This document shows, one piece after another, positions 48,827-59,308 of a stretch of DNA of 64,000 bases. The position numbers were made by a program, and so were the translations under genes. Source of the DNA: Bradyrhizobium vignae. Lineage in GTDB: Bacteria; Pseudomonadota; Alphaproteobacteria; Rhizobiales; Xanthobacteraceae. Location: the NCBI RefSeq assembly GCF_004114425.1, contig NZ_RDQF01000006.1:1-64000 (forward strand), read 5' to 3'. Position 1 is the first letter of the stretch; each line of letters begins with the position of its first letter. Under the pieces are notes generated by a model that was given only the letters and a program-made list of their open reading frames with translations, was not told the DNA's origin and ran no database searches.

Positions 48827-48854
48827 AAACGCCGCCCGGAATTGGGCGGCGTTT
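48827..48854. terminator. bidirectional-type hairpin terminator
   Basis: aaacgccgccc and gggcggcgttt are an 11-base perfect stem with a six-base loop (ggaatt). A-rich sequence precedes it and T residues follow (gtttcatt), so it can end both the rightward M20 gene and the leftward class II aldolase gene. Confidence 0.8.
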
Positions 48855-48911
48855 CATTCCAAAACGTGCAGAGGTCGTTCGAAAACTACCCTACACGAAA
48901 TCGCGAAAATC

Positions 48912-49691
48912 TCAAGACCGGTAGCCCGGAAGCTCGCGGTCGAGCTTGCGCAGCAAGGGCGGCCACACCAGGGTGGTGGCGCGCAGCTCGGCGCGGTCGC
49001 GATTGGACAAGAGCTCGGTGTTCTTCTCGATCGCGATCTCCTCGACCGGATAGACCGGCGTGCCCAGCGCACGCGTCCGCACCTGCATCGAGCAGGCGCG
49101 CTCGAGATGATACATGCGCTCGAAGGCGGAGGCGACCGAGCGGCCGACCGTCAGCGTGCCGTGATTGCGCAGCAGCATGTGGTTGTGGTTGCCGAGATCC
49201 TTCTGCAGCCGCGGCCGCTCGTCGTGATCGAGCGCGATGCCTTCATAGTCGTGATAGGCGAGGTCGTGGGTGACGAGCTGCGCGGTCTGGTTCAGCGGCA
49301 ACAGGCCTTCCGCGCTGCTCGACACCGCAGTGCCGTCGAGCGTGTGGAGATGCAGCACGCAGATCGCGTCCTCGCGCACTTCGTGGATCGCCGAATGGAT
49401 GGTGAAGCCGGCCGGGTTGATGCTGTATTCGCTCTCGGACAGCTGGTTGCCGTGCAGATCGACCTTGACGAGGCTGGAGGCCGTGATTTCCTCGAACATC
49501 AATCCGTAAGGATTGATCAGGAAGTGATGATCGGGACCGGGGACGCGCGCGGAGATGTGGGTGTCGACCAGATCGTCCCAGCCGTACAGCGCGACCAGGC
49601 GATAGCAGGCGGCGAGATTGACCCGTTGCTGCCACTCCGCCTCCGTCATGTTCGACGGCACTTCCCTCAGGCGCGCTTCCGCTGGCGACAT
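48912..49691 (-). CDS. class II aldolase/adducin family protein
   Basis: 259 residues. VDTHISARVPGPDHHFLINP and IHSAIHEVREDAICVLHLHT contain the HxH zinc ligands of the fold. LLRNHGTLTVGRSVASAFER gives the third His, and the length fits. Fuculose-phosphate aldolase-like enzymes and related decarboxylases or epimerases share this fold; the substrate is unknown. The gene stands alone on the minus strand. Confidence 0.9.
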   Translation of the reverse strand: MSPAEARLREVPSNMTEAEWQQRVNLAACYRLVALYGWDDLVDTHISARVPGPDHHFLINPYGLMFEEITASSLVKVDLHGNQLSESEYSINPAGFTIHSAIHEVREDAICVLHLHTLDGTAVSSSAEGLLPLNQTAQLVTHDLAYHDYEGIALDHDERPRLQKDLGNHNHMLLRNHGTLTVGRSVASAFERMYHLERACSMQVRTRALGTPVYPVEEIAIEKNTELLSNRDRAELRATTLVWPPLLRKLDRELPGYRS

Positions 49692-49780
49692 GGCAATTTT
49701 CTCCGAACATCGTTGTTGCAGGAAGCGACCGTAGTCTTGGGCGGGGCTGGGGGCAAGGCGCGAAGAGCGTGGCTGTCGCG

Positions 49781-49864
49781 CGTAGCCCGCATGGAGCTTT
49801 CACCGTAGCTCGAAGAGCGAAGGCGGAAGCGCCCGGATTTCGCTTGCACTCCGTCCGGGCTACG
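49781..49864. repeat. intergenic repeat, cgtagcccg family
   Basis: cgtagcccgcatggagcttt at the left and cgtccgggctacg at the right, with gcccggatttcgc in between. The outermost bases are inverted (cgtagcccg/cgggctacg). It is a dispersed repeat of the genus lying between the class II aldolase and GT39 genes. Confidence 0.72.
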
Positions 49865-49879
49865 TACAGGAGAAAATTA

Positions 49880-51529
49880 TTACGGCGCCGGGATCGACAG
49901 CAGGCTGGAAATGCTGCGGCCGCGGATGTCGTAGACGCGGGCGAATACCACGTCGTCGCGCTTGATCTCGACCATGACGGGCGCGGTGAGACCCTTGCAG
50001 TAGAATTCGCCGAGCGTCATGGCGAAATCGGCTGCGTTGGAATCCCAGCCGATGGTGAAGTCGGGCCCAAGCGCGACCTGGGCCGGGCGCTGCGGACCAC
50101 ACACCGCGACCTTCCATTTGCGGTTTGCAGGCGGCACTTCCTGGCGCTCGACCAGCTGCTCGCGCAGTTCGTCGGAGGCCTGCTTCAGGGCGAGACCCCA
50201 ATAGTCCAGCATGAAGCGGTCGTCGGCGCCGCGCACGGTTCCCGCGATGTGATTGAAGTGCGTGTACTGATAGGGGTGCAGGCGGATCATCTCGGCGAGC
50301 GACAGCGCAAGGCCAAAGCAGAAGGTGCCGAGCAGGACCGGCTGCCAGATGCGGTGATTGGCGCGCAGGCGCTCCATGGCCCAGGCGAAGGCGACACCGC
50401 CTAGCACCGCCATCGGCGGGATCACGAAGACGAAATGGCGGATGCCGTTGTACAGGGCCGGGCGCTTCACCATCGCGATCGCGAGCGGCAGGGTCGCAGC
50501 CAGCGTCAGCATCAGGAGAATGGTCTTGCGGCGCGCCGGAACGTCGTTCCGCGGCAGCAGCGCAAAGGTGCCGACCACGGCGCCGCCCATCAGCACCAGC
50601 ATCACTTCGGGCAGCTGCAGCGCGAACAGCGTCGGCAGATAGGACCAGGGCATGTCGGGCACCGACACGATCGCGCCGTCGAACATCTCCTTCCACGGCT
50701 TCTCGAAGAAATGCGAGAAGTAGGTCAGCGCCTCGAAGGGATTGCCGGGTTCCATGATCGACCACGGCCAGATCAGGCCCATCACGAGGTAGCCGAGCGT
50801 GAGGCCGGGCAGCAGCACATAGACGACATGGGCGAAGCGGCGGACCGACTCGCGCAAACCTTCGGTGCGCAATTCCTCCAAGAACAGCGGCATGAAGCCG
50901 AGCACGGCGTAGACCAGTGCGAGCCCGCCGAGAACACGGCAGCCCAGCGAAAGGCCGGCACCCAGGCCGACGATCAGGACCGTGCGCGGCGACGGCTGCG
51001 GATATTCCTCTGCGAGCCGGACGAGGCCGAGCATCAGGATGATCATGGCCACCGCGAAGGGTGCATCCTTCGGGTTCATGAACATGTGGCCGTAGAAGAT
51101 CGGGCAGAGCGCGAGCAGGAGCAGTGCCGCGAGGCCTGCGAGTGGTCCGCCGATGCGGCGGCCGAGCCGCCAGGTCACGGCAAGCCCGATCACGCCGACG
51201 ATGGCGCCGACCAGACGGCGGGTCTCGAACAGCTCGAGCGGAATGACCTTGTGGAGCAGGGCCGCGATCATGTCGAAGCCGCCGCCATACATGTAGAGGT
51301 TGGCGAAGGAGAGCGCCGCCGTGTCCCTGAACCCGGAACCGAACATGCGCAGCAGCAGGTCGGCGTATTCCGCGTGTGTGTAGTCGTCCCAACCCAGCCC
51401 GTAGTCCCGGAAGGTCAAGCCCGCAATGACGGCGACCGCGGCCAGCACCAGCATGGCGAGATCGTCGCAGGTTCGTTCGACCGAGCGCCGCTGAGGCGCG
51501 TCGATCGCCGAAGTCGTGATGGATGTCAT
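49880..51529 (-). CDS. glycosyltransferase family 39 (ArnT-like) membrane protein
   Basis: 549 residues. The first periplasmic loop DYGLGWDDYTHAEYADLLLR carries the acidic pair expected at the GT39/GT83 active site. About eleven hydrophobic segments follow, then a C-terminal soluble part (about 450-549). The family uses lipid-linked sugar to glycosylate lipid A or proteins on the periplasmic face. Two membrane glycosyltransferases (this and GT87) within 5 kb suggest a surface-glycan role, but no polymer or flippase gene is nearby. Confidence 0.85.
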   Translation of the reverse strand: MTSITTSAIDAPQRRSVERTCDDLAMLVLAAVAVIAGLTFRDYGLGWDDYTHAEYADLLLRMFGSGFRDTAALSFANLYMYGGGFDMIAALLHKVIPLELFETRRLVGAIVGVIGLAVTWRLGRRIGGPLAGLAALLLLALCPIFYGHMFMNPKDAPFAVAMIILMLGLVRLAEEYPQPSPRTVLIVGLGAGLSLGCRVLGGLALVYAVLGFMPLFLEELRTEGLRESVRRFAHVVYVLLPGLTLGYLVMGLIWPWSIMEPGNPFEALTYFSHFFEKPWKEMFDGAIVSVPDMPWSYLPTLFALQLPEVMLVLMGGAVVGTFALLPRNDVPARRKTILLMLTLAATLPLAIAMVKRPALYNGIRHFVFVIPPMAVLGGVAFAWAMERLRANHRIWQPVLLGTFCFGLALSLAEMIRLHPYQYTHFNHIAGTVRGADDRFMLDYWGLALKQASDELREQLVERQEVPPANRKWKVAVCGPQRPAQVALGPDFTIGWDSNAADFAMTLGEFYCKGLTAPVMVEIKRDDVVFARVYDIRGRSISSLLSIPAP

Positions 51530-51831
51530 GGCTATCGGTGCCCCGGAATCCCCTTTTGGCCCTGCTGGTGCGCGCGGGCCTGCTCCCCGGACTCCGTATA
51601 GCGCAGTTCCATTACCAAGTAATTGGGCATTATGGCTAAATTCCTGATGCGACGCAGCAATTCCGGTTACTTGAGAGCAGCCCAGCAGTAGCGAGCCGGA
51701 GCTGAAGGGAATGTGAATAAGTCCCTGATTTCCTTCCCTTTAGGAACACTGCCTAGAATTGGCCGTTGGCGAGGAACATCGTATGGCGGTATCGTGGCCC
51801 AGCGGCGGCTGCGCGGCCGGGGGTGAGTTCG
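51530..51831. other. divergent intergenic region
   Basis: About 300 bases between the GT39 gene (leftward) and the proline-rich membrane protein (rightward). It has an AT-richer centre (taattgggcattatggctaa near 51623) that probably holds both promoters. No palindromic repeat, terminator or RNA gene was recognised. Confidence 0.5.
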
Positions 51832-52692
51832 ATGAATTTGGCATTGTTGATCGTGGGGATTTGCGCCGTCCTGGCGGGTCTCCTTGCGATCATTTTCGGC
51901 CTGACGATCAGGGAATTCAGCCTCGGTGGGACTCTCATAATCTCCGGCACCATTGGCGTCTGCTCCGGAATGTTACTGGTCGGCCTGCATCTGGTGCTGC
52001 TTGAGCTCAAGAGCGTCGCTCGCCGGCTGGCGGGCGTGGTCGCCCCGTCCGAGGTTCGGGTGAGGCCCGTGCTGCCGGGCCTCGCCGTGCCTGGCGCGGT
52101 TGCGCCCGAACCGGTGCCCACCGCGGCGGCGAGAATCGAGCCGGCGCCACCGCCGTCCGCAGGTCCGCCGCCCTGGCAGAGCGAAGCTGCTGCGCGCGAG
52201 CGTCCGCGCGTCGAGGGAGCGCAGGAGCCGGAAGCTCCTACGCCGCCCGCCGCTCCAGAGGCGCCCCGCCGCCGCAACCTGCTGTTCGCCTCGACCTCCC
52301 GCAAGGAGCGCGAGCGCGCGGAGGCGAAGACCACTGAAGGTGCGCCGCCGCAGCCGCCTGCGGAGCCCCGTGAGGCCCCGGACCTTCCGCCTGCGAGCTT
52401 TGACGTTGCCTGGCCGAAGCCGGACCGGATGCGCTCGCCGGAGCCACCGGCCGCCCCGCGCCGTCCGCCGCCGCGCTCCCCGCCGACCTTTGCGGAGGCC
52501 GTCCCACCGCCTGCACCCGAGCCGCCACCACCTGCCGAGCCGACACCCGTGACCGTACTCAAATCCGGCGTCGTCGACGGCATGGCCTATTCGCTCTATT
52601 CCGACGGCTCGATCGAGGCACAGATGCCGGAAGGCATGATGCGCTTTGCCTCGATCGACGAGCTCCGCGCGCATCTTGACCAGCGCGGTTGA
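51832..52692 (+). CDS. hypothetical membrane-anchored Pro-rich protein
   Basis: 286 residues from the ATG at 51832, which has gggggtgag upstream; an earlier in-frame ATG at 51766 lacks a site. Two N-terminal hydrophobic segments (about 2-24 LALLIVGICAVLAGLLAIIF and 32-56) precede a long Pro/Ala/Glu/Arg-rich linker (about 75-235). A compact C-terminal module ends it: GVVDGMAYSLYSDGSIEAQM and MRFASIDELRAHLDQRG. The C-terminal module recurs in Bradyrhizobium proteins of unknown function. The layout suggests an inner-membrane anchor with a displayed C-terminal domain. Confidence 0.75.
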   Translation: MNLALLIVGICAVLAGLLAIIFGLTIREFSLGGTLIISGTIGVCSGMLLVGLHLVLLELKSVARRLAGVVAPSEVRVRPVLPGLAVPGAVAPEPVPTAAARIEPAPPPSAGPPPWQSEAAARERPRVEGAQEPEAPTPPAAPEAPRRRNLLFASTSRKERERAEAKTTEGAPPQPPAEPREAPDLPPASFDVAWPKPDRMRSPEPPAAPRRPPPRSPPTFAEAVPPPAPEPPPPAEPTPVTVLKSGVVDGMAYSLYSDGSIEAQMPEGMMRFASIDELRAHLDQRG

Positions 52693-52838
52693 GGTCACGC
52701 TTGCAAGTAAAGCGGCGCCGTTCATCAGTAATCAACGCACCGTCGTCAGTTGTCCTATTTCAGCCGAATGTATTCTTGACACGGAATACTGTGATGTCGT
52801 CAATCCCGTGAGACTTAAGCGGGAGAAGGAATGGGCGC

Positions 52839-53255
52839 ATGTCGGACGCGGGGGCGAAGAATTTCATCGAGCTGACCGCGAGCATCGTGTCGGCCTATCT
52901 CAGCAACAATCCGACGCCGGCGGCTGAGATTCCGAACCTGATCAGCCAGGTGCATGGGGCCCTGGTGCGGGTCTCCTCAGGCCGCACCGAGACCCTACCG
53001 CTCGAGCCTGCCAAGCCGGCCGTCTCGCTGAAGAAGTCGATCGCGCCCGACTATCTGGTCTGTCTGGAAGACGGCAAGCGCTTCAAGTCGCTGAAGCGCC
53101 ATCTGCGCACGCAGTACAACATGACGCCGGAGCAATACCGCGAGAAGTGGGGCTTGCCGGCCGACTATCCCATGGTCGCGCCGAACTATGCGGTGGCGCG
53201 CTCGCAGCTGGCCAAGCAGATGGGCTTGGGGCAGCAGCAGCGGAAGCGGAAGTAA
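52839..53255 (+). CDS. MucR/Ros family transcriptional regulator
   Basis: 138 residues. N-terminal helices (FIELTASIVSAYLSNNPTPA) mediate oligomerisation in this family. The DNA-binding part is DYLVCLEDGKRFKSLKRHLR then TQYNMTPEQYREKWGLPADY. Compared with Ros (Cys2His2 zinc finger), Cys75 and His88 remain, but the second Cys is Asp78 and the last His is replaced (Gln92/Tyr93), so zinc binding is doubtful. The C-terminal VAPNYAVARSQLAKQMGLGQ is standard. MucR proteins are H-NS-like or specific repressors of exopolysaccharide, motility and cell-cycle genes. Confidence 0.92.
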   Translation: MSDAGAKNFIELTASIVSAYLSNNPTPAAEIPNLISQVHGALVRVSSGRTETLPLEPAKPAVSLKKSIAPDYLVCLEDGKRFKSLKRHLRTQYNMTPEQYREKWGLPADYPMVAPNYAVARSQLAKQMGLGQQQRKRK

Positions 53256-53310
53256 AGCTGCTGCAGCTTGCAACGCACTCCGCCCTCATCCGGAAGGAGA
53301 CCGCGAAGCA

Positions 53311-53391
53311 AGCGTCTCGAAGGATGGCTGCGGGCGAAGGGCGGGGCTTCATGGTTCGAGACGGCGCTGACGCGCCTCCTCACCACGAGGA
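53311..53391. repeat. intergenic repeat, tctcgaaggatgg family
   Basis: gcgtctcgaaggatggctgc ... tcatggttcgagacggcgct, then cctcctcaccacgagg. Arms gtctcgaa/ttcgagac are inverted. This recurring Bradyrhizobium element lies between the convergent MucR-like and SufE genes. Confidence 0.68.
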
Positions 53392-53394
53392 TTG

Positions 53395-53823
53395 TCAATA
53401 AGCTTCCGCGAGCGCTTCTTTCGCGTCGGTCTTGATGCGCTCGACCATCGAGCGCAGGCCGTTGGAGCGCTGCGGCGTCAGATGATCGCGAAAACCGAAC
53501 TCATTGAACACGGCGATGGCGTCCGTATCGAGGATCTCCTGCGGCGTGCGGCCCGAATACAGCGCAAGGACGATCGCGACCAGCCCGCGAACAATATGGG
53601 CGTCGCTGTCGCCGCGATATTTCAGGATCGGCGCGCCATTGCTGCGATCTATCAGCTTCTGCAGCCAGACCTGGCTGACGCAGCCCTGCACCTTGTTCGC
53701 GGCGGAGTGTTCCGCCTCGGGCATCGGTTCCAGGGTACGGCCGAGCTCGATGACATACCGGTAGCGGTCGTCCCACTCGTCCAGAAGCTCGAAATTATCC
53801 CTGATTTCGTCGATCGTCGTCAT
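53395..53823 (-). CDS. sufE: SufE family Fe-S cluster assembly protein
   Basis: 142 residues. EAEHSAANKVQGCVSQVWLQ contains the sulfur-accepting Cys48. The N-terminus (IRDNFELLDEWDDRYRYVIE) and C-terminus (LTPQRSNGLRSMVERIKTDA) match SufE. It activates the SufS desulfurase and relays persulfide to the SufBCD scaffold. It is encoded away from any suf operon here. Confidence 0.94.
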   Translation of the reverse strand: MTTIDEIRDNFELLDEWDDRYRYVIELGRTLEPMPEAEHSAANKVQGCVSQVWLQKLIDRSNGAPILKYRGDSDAHIVRGLVAIVLALYSGRTPQEILDTDAIAVFNEFGFRDHLTPQRSNGLRSMVERIKTDAKEALAEAY

Positions 53824-53891
53824 CTTGGCCCACAGTTCCCGTTAAGGCCAATATAGGGACGCGAGGACGTGAAATCGATAGGGTTTGGGCG

Positions 53892-54332
53892 CTAATTCGC
53901 TGGACCTGGCCCGCGCCATTCCAGCGCGAGGTCGTCCTGGGTCAGGGTATCGCGCGGCGCCTCGTTTGCGGCAGCGTCGCCCTCGCCGGCCATCGCGATC
54001 GAGCCGGTGTGGTCGGGGGCCTTCTTGTTGTCGTTCTTGCCGTCGTTCTTGTCGTTGGTGATCTGCTCTTTCTTGTCGTTGATGATCTGGTAGAGCTTCT
54101 TCGCGCCGTCCTGGGCTCGCTGGCCGATGATGGTCGCGGCCTGGCCACCGACCTCGCAGGCCGCCGGCTGGCGCTTGCAGAACTGGGTCATGTCGGAGAC
54201 GGCCGCAGTCGCAGCCTGCACCGCGTCGGCGGCGCCGATCTGCGGCAGCTTCTCCGATTCGGGCGTCTTGTCCCGCGGCAGGAGCACCAGCACCAGCCCG
54301 AGCCAGAATGTGATGCGAAGCAGAAAGCGCAT
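53892..54332 (-). CDS. DUF5330 domain-containing protein
   Basis: 146 residues. One N-terminal membrane segment or uncleaved signal (about 3-19, FLLRITFWLGLVLVLLP) is followed by DAVQAATAAVSDMTQFCKRQ and PAACEVGGQAATIIGQRAQD, the conserved DUF5330 core with two Cys. An Asn/Asp/Lys repeat region (about 86-105) precedes an acidic tail with DDLALEWRGPGP. Function is unknown; a periplasmic, membrane-tethered location is likely. Confidence 0.82.
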   Translation of the reverse strand: MRFLLRITFWLGLVLVLLPRDKTPESEKLPQIGAADAVQAATAAVSDMTQFCKRQPAACEVGGQAATIIGQRAQDGAKKLYQIINDKKEQITNDKNDGKNDNKKAPDHTGSIAMAGEGDAAANEAPRDTLTQDDLALEWRGPGPAN

Positions 54333-54743
54333 CTTATCGACCTGTCCGTTAGAATCCGCCCGCGGCGATCTCCGCGGATGCCGGACCTAGCAACCCTCGA
54401 TAAATCGCAAGTGATTGCCTTGAGCTTAATTCGCGGAAAATTGACGCAAAATTCTTTGGAAGCGGCGGTCTCGTAAATTTTCGATTGATGCCCGGGCCCG
54501 TGATTTTGCTGGCCGCAACGCGTCCACCAATTCGAAACCATGCGGACGACGATGAAACCCTGTGTTCACCATCCGTAGCGAAGACGTCGCCAAATCGTCT
54601 AAAAAGCTCCGCGATAACGCGGTGTCCGGCCGCATGCGGCGCCGCCTTAGCACTCGTTTAAGGTCGCTCTGACACGGTGGCTCAACGACAAGGAGGCGTT
54701 CCGGCGCGTCTTCCAAAGACGATTGAGCCGAAGCGCGAGACCC
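54333..54743. other. divergent intergenic region before the histidine kinase
   Basis: About 410 bases between the DUF5330 gene (leftward) and the kinase gene (rightward). No convincing coding frame, repeat family or RNA gene was recognised. The stretch 54400-54480 is AT-richer and may hold the DUF5330 promoter. Confidence 0.5.
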
Positions 54744-56619
<1,876 letters not shown>

Positions 56620-56627
<8 letters not shown>

Positions 56628-57321
56628 GAAGTCTGCGAAGGACGAAGCCGCTCCGCGCCGCCGCGGCGCCAAGACCGCGGTCGTTGACGTCGACACCGAG
56701 CGCAATCTCGTGATGCGCGTGCTGCTGCACAGCCCCAAGGATACGCTGGCCGGCCTCGTCGCCGTCGCCGCGATCACTGCGATCGTTGCCAATGCGCTGT
56801 TCCTCCAGACCGGCCGGCACCCCGCGCCGATGTTCGGCACGGTGATCAATCTTCCCGCGCCGTCCTCGGTGCCGCTGTCCAATCCCATGCCGCGTCCGCG
56901 CCCCGTCGGCGCCGATACCTCGCCGCTCGAGCCGAGGGCGACGGAGTTTCGGGTCGAGCCGAAGCCTGTCGAGCGTGCCGCCGAGAAGGCGCCCGAAAAG
57001 CCCGTCGAGGCGACGGCCTCGACGCGTTCGAACGATCCGATGACCAATCTGGTCAAGGCCACGACCGCGACGCCGCCCGCGGCCTTGCGTCCGCCCGCGC
57101 CGATTCCGGCGCAAAGCGCCGCCGCGCGACGTATCGCCGGCGTGCAGCGCGCGCTGTCCGAATATGGCTACGGCAATTTGAAGATCACGGGCGCCATGAG
57201 CGGCGAGACCCAGTCCGCGATCCAGAAGTTCGAGCGCGAGCACAAGATGCAGGTTACCGGGCAGGTGTCCGATCGGCTGCTGCGCGAGCTCGCCGCTGCG
57301 ATCGGCCATCCCGTCGAATAG
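56620..57321 (+). CDS. membrane-anchored peptidoglycan-binding domain protein
   Basis: 233 residues from a GTG at 56620 inside the kinase 3' end. A basic cytoplasmic N-terminus (KKSAKDEAAPRRRGAKTAVV) leads to a membrane helix at about 46-63 (GLVAVAAITAIVANALFL), a Pro/Ala-rich periplasmic linker, and a C-terminal PG_binding_1 domain (about 165-233: RIAGVQRALSEYGYGNLKIT, GETQSAIQKFEREHKMQVTG). It probably tethers to the cell wall. The tight coupling to the histidine kinase gene suggests they act together. Confidence 0.88.
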
Positions 57322-57373
57322 CCGCACGAGCTGAGGCTGGCGTGAGACCTCGCGCTGGCCTATCGTCGGATTC

Positions 57374-57718
57374 ATGCGTTTGAAATCCAACATTTGGGTG
57401 GCGGCTTACTTGCGCCGCTGCCAGACCGAGGGCGTGTTCGGTGCCGTGCGGCGTCGTGGTGCCGAGGAGGCGGGCGCGGTGTTCGTGAAGGTGTCGCTGC
57501 TCGACGGCAATGCGATGCTGTATGCGCCGGCGCCGCAGACCGTCTATGACGACGGTCGGCCCATCGATCGCCTCTTCGTGCCGGTCGCGCCGCAGCCTCT
57601 GCCGGAGCACACGATCGAGGAGCGGCTGACCAAGGAGATCCGCTTCGATCCCGACGCGTGGATCGTCGAGACCGAGGATCGCGCGGGCCGGCATTTTCTG
57701 GAATTGGCGAAGACGTAG
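57374..57718 (+). CDS. DUF1491 family protein
   Basis: 114 residues. MRLKSNIWVAAYLRRCQTEG is the conserved start of DUF1491. GAVFVKVSLLDGNAMLYAPA and RFDPDAWIVETEDRAGRHFL follow. The family occurs across alphaproteobacteria without a known function. No membrane segment is visible. It follows the peptidoglycan-binding gene by about 50 bases on the same strand and may share its transcript. Confidence 0.88.
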   Translation: MRLKSNIWVAAYLRRCQTEGVFGAVRRRGAEEAGAVFVKVSLLDGNAMLYAPAPQTVYDDGRPIDRLFVPVAPQPLPEHTIEERLTKEIRFDPDAWIVETEDRAGRHFLELAKT

Positions 57719-57730
57719 CTGTCGCCACAA

Positions 57731-57810
57731 CGTCATTGCGAGCGCAGCGAAGCAATCCAGAATCTTTCCGAGGAGGGACTCTGGAGTGCTTCGCTGCGCT
57801 CGCAATGACG
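57731..57810. repeat. near-perfect intergenic palindrome, cattgcgag family
   Basis: cgtcattgcgagcgcagcga at one end is inverted exactly at the other (tcgctgcgctcgcaatgacg), extending to arms of 24 bases around a centre of about 32. It is the better-preserved relative of the element at 9945 and lies between convergent DUF1491 and DUF2336 genes. Confidence 0.9.
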
Positions 57811-57873
57811 AGATTGGAAGTCGTTTCGTGCCTAACGCTCAGCGTCGCCACCTGCTGAGGCGGCGCGAGCAAA

Positions 57874-58851
57874 TCAGCGATCCGACGATCCGCCGGTCCC
57901 GGTGCGCACCGTCGGACTGGAGCCCGGCTGTACGCCAGGCCGCGTCTGGTTCGCGCCCGCGCGCGCCCGCTGGCGTTCGCCGTCATGCAGTGACGGTTGA
58001 TACTTCGCCCGCGTCACCGCGAGCGTCGAGCCGCGCCAAGCCGCCACCATCACCAGCGCCGAGCGGTCGCCGAGGCGGTCGTAGAGCCGCGACAGCCGGT
58101 ACACGGCGTTCACGGACGTGCCGATCTCGGGCTTGAAGAACAGCAGGATGCGCTGGAAGACCGGGCTAGGCATGTCGAGCGCGCGCGCGGCAACCGCGAG
58201 CGCCTCGCCGCCGGCATCGTCGACGATCTGGGCTGCGACGCGCGAGGGCAGGATCAGGCTGTCGCCGAGCTCGAAGGTGAAGTTCTCGGCGTCACCCGCG
58301 ATCGCCGCCATCTCCAGGATCTGGATCGCGCGCTTGGCGCGCGCGGTCGGAATGCGGGGAGCGGCCTTCAGCGGGGTCTGCGCCAGATTATGCAGGATCA
58401 GCGCGCGCTCGGAGGCGCCGGCGCGGAAGAACATGTCGTGGATCTCGGCCGCCTCCTTCGGCTGCATCGCCATGTTCGAGGCCATGCGCTGCTCGGCCTC
58501 GCTCGGCGCGCGCGCCGGAGCGGGTGCGTGGGGCGGAGCGGGAATCTCCCGCGCCAATGGAATCCTGCGGCCTTCCTGGGTCGCGACCAGCCCGAGCTTC
58601 TGCAGGATCGGGACGGGCGTCTGCGGATAGACCGCGAGCCGCGCCTTGACGGCCGCGCGCGTCGCATCGTCGACCTGGTCGATCAGCCGCGTGGCGAGCT
58701 CGACGAACTGCCGCTGCTCGTCATCGCTGTGGGTGCTGGTCTGGACATAAAGGTCGGTCAGCACGCGCAGCAGCGTCGGACGGACATCGACACCTTCGCG
58801 ACGGGACAGGGTCATCAGCCCGTCGAATCCGGGAAACAGCGACTTGGTCAT
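57874..58851 (-). CDS. DUF2336 domain-containing protein (second copy)
   Basis: 325 residues, mainly helical. DEQRQFVELATRLIDQVDDA, RAAVKARLAVYPQTPVPILQ and VFQRILLFFKPEIGTSVNAV are the recognisable DUF2336 parts. An Ala/Pro-rich stretch (about 100-120) separates two helical halves, and the C-terminus is a basic, low-complexity tail. Function is unknown. The similarity to the 22773-23873 protein is at family level; they are not recent duplicates. Confidence 0.82.
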   Translation of the reverse strand: MTKSLFPGFDGLMTLSRREGVDVRPTLLRVLTDLYVQTSTHSDDEQRQFVELATRLIDQVDDATRAAVKARLAVYPQTPVPILQKLGLVATQEGRRIPLAREIPAPPHAPAPARAPSEAEQRMASNMAMQPKEAAEIHDMFFRAGASERALILHNLAQTPLKAAPRIPTARAKRAIQILEMAAIAGDAENFTFELGDSLILPSRVAAQIVDDAGGEALAVAARALDMPSPVFQRILLFFKPEIGTSVNAVYRLSRLYDRLGDRSALVMVAAWRGSTLAVTRAKYQPSLHDGERQRARAGANQTRPGVQPGSSPTVRTGTGGSSDR

Positions 58852-58910
58852 GGAGGCGTACGCAACTCGGGAAAGATACTTGGGGCGAGCCTAGCGCAAG
58901 TTCTTTTAAA

Positions 58911-58932
58911 GCCTCGTTAAGGAAAACGAGGC
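58911..58932. other. 8-bp hairpin in the DUF2336 upstream region
   Basis: gcctcgtt and aacgaggc pair around a six-base loop. Read leftward it is followed by tttaaaag, so it resembles a weak terminator in the leader of the minus-strand DUF2336 gene. The role is uncertain. Confidence 0.4.
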
Positions 58933-59103
58933 GTGAAGCCGGCCCTGCAATTTGAGGCGTTGTCGTGCCGCAACGGGACGGCGCGCCCGTCCGTGCGGTT
59001 ACGGTCCACGGGACGCGTTTACACCCCGTTAACCATGAGCTGATCTTAATGAATGCATGTTGCAGGGGCGCGTTCGGTCGCGCGGCAATTGAAGAGAGCT
59101 GGC

Positions 59104-59292
59104 ATGGGGACCATCATCGAATTTCCGGCCGGTCGCCGGGTGGGCTCGTCGGGGGATGTCGCTCCGCGCGTGGACATGGGAACGGTCCTGATCCTTCCCG
59201 TGATCCGCATCGAGCGTGAGGCGGACGAAACCAGCGGCGATCGCGGGCCGGAGCAGGGCGCAGCGCCGGGGCGCCGTCGCCGCCGTCGCTGA
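59104..59292 (+). CDS. small conserved hypothetical protein (62 residues)
   Basis: MGTIIEFPAGRRVGSSGDVA opens the protein, followed by MGTVLILPVIRIEREADE and an Arg-rich C-terminus (PGRRRRRR). An agagag purine tract precedes the ATG. The repeated MGT-I/V-L/I-x-P pattern and normal codon use suggest a real gene; I recall similar short proteins beginning MGTIIEFP in Bradyrhizobium. No domain is assigned. It lies 16 bases before the lipoprotein gene and is probably co-transcribed with it. Confidence 0.65.
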   Translation: MGTIIEFPAGRRVGSSGDVAPRVDMGTVLILPVIRIEREADETSGDRGPEQGAAPGRRRRRR

Positions 59293-59308
59293 CATCCGGT
59301 TTCATGCG

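Noticed and set aside
52776..52804. TTGACA at 52776 as the promoter of the MucR-like gene
   Set aside because: No acceptable -10 hexamer lies 16-18 bases downstream; not strong enough to list as a feature.
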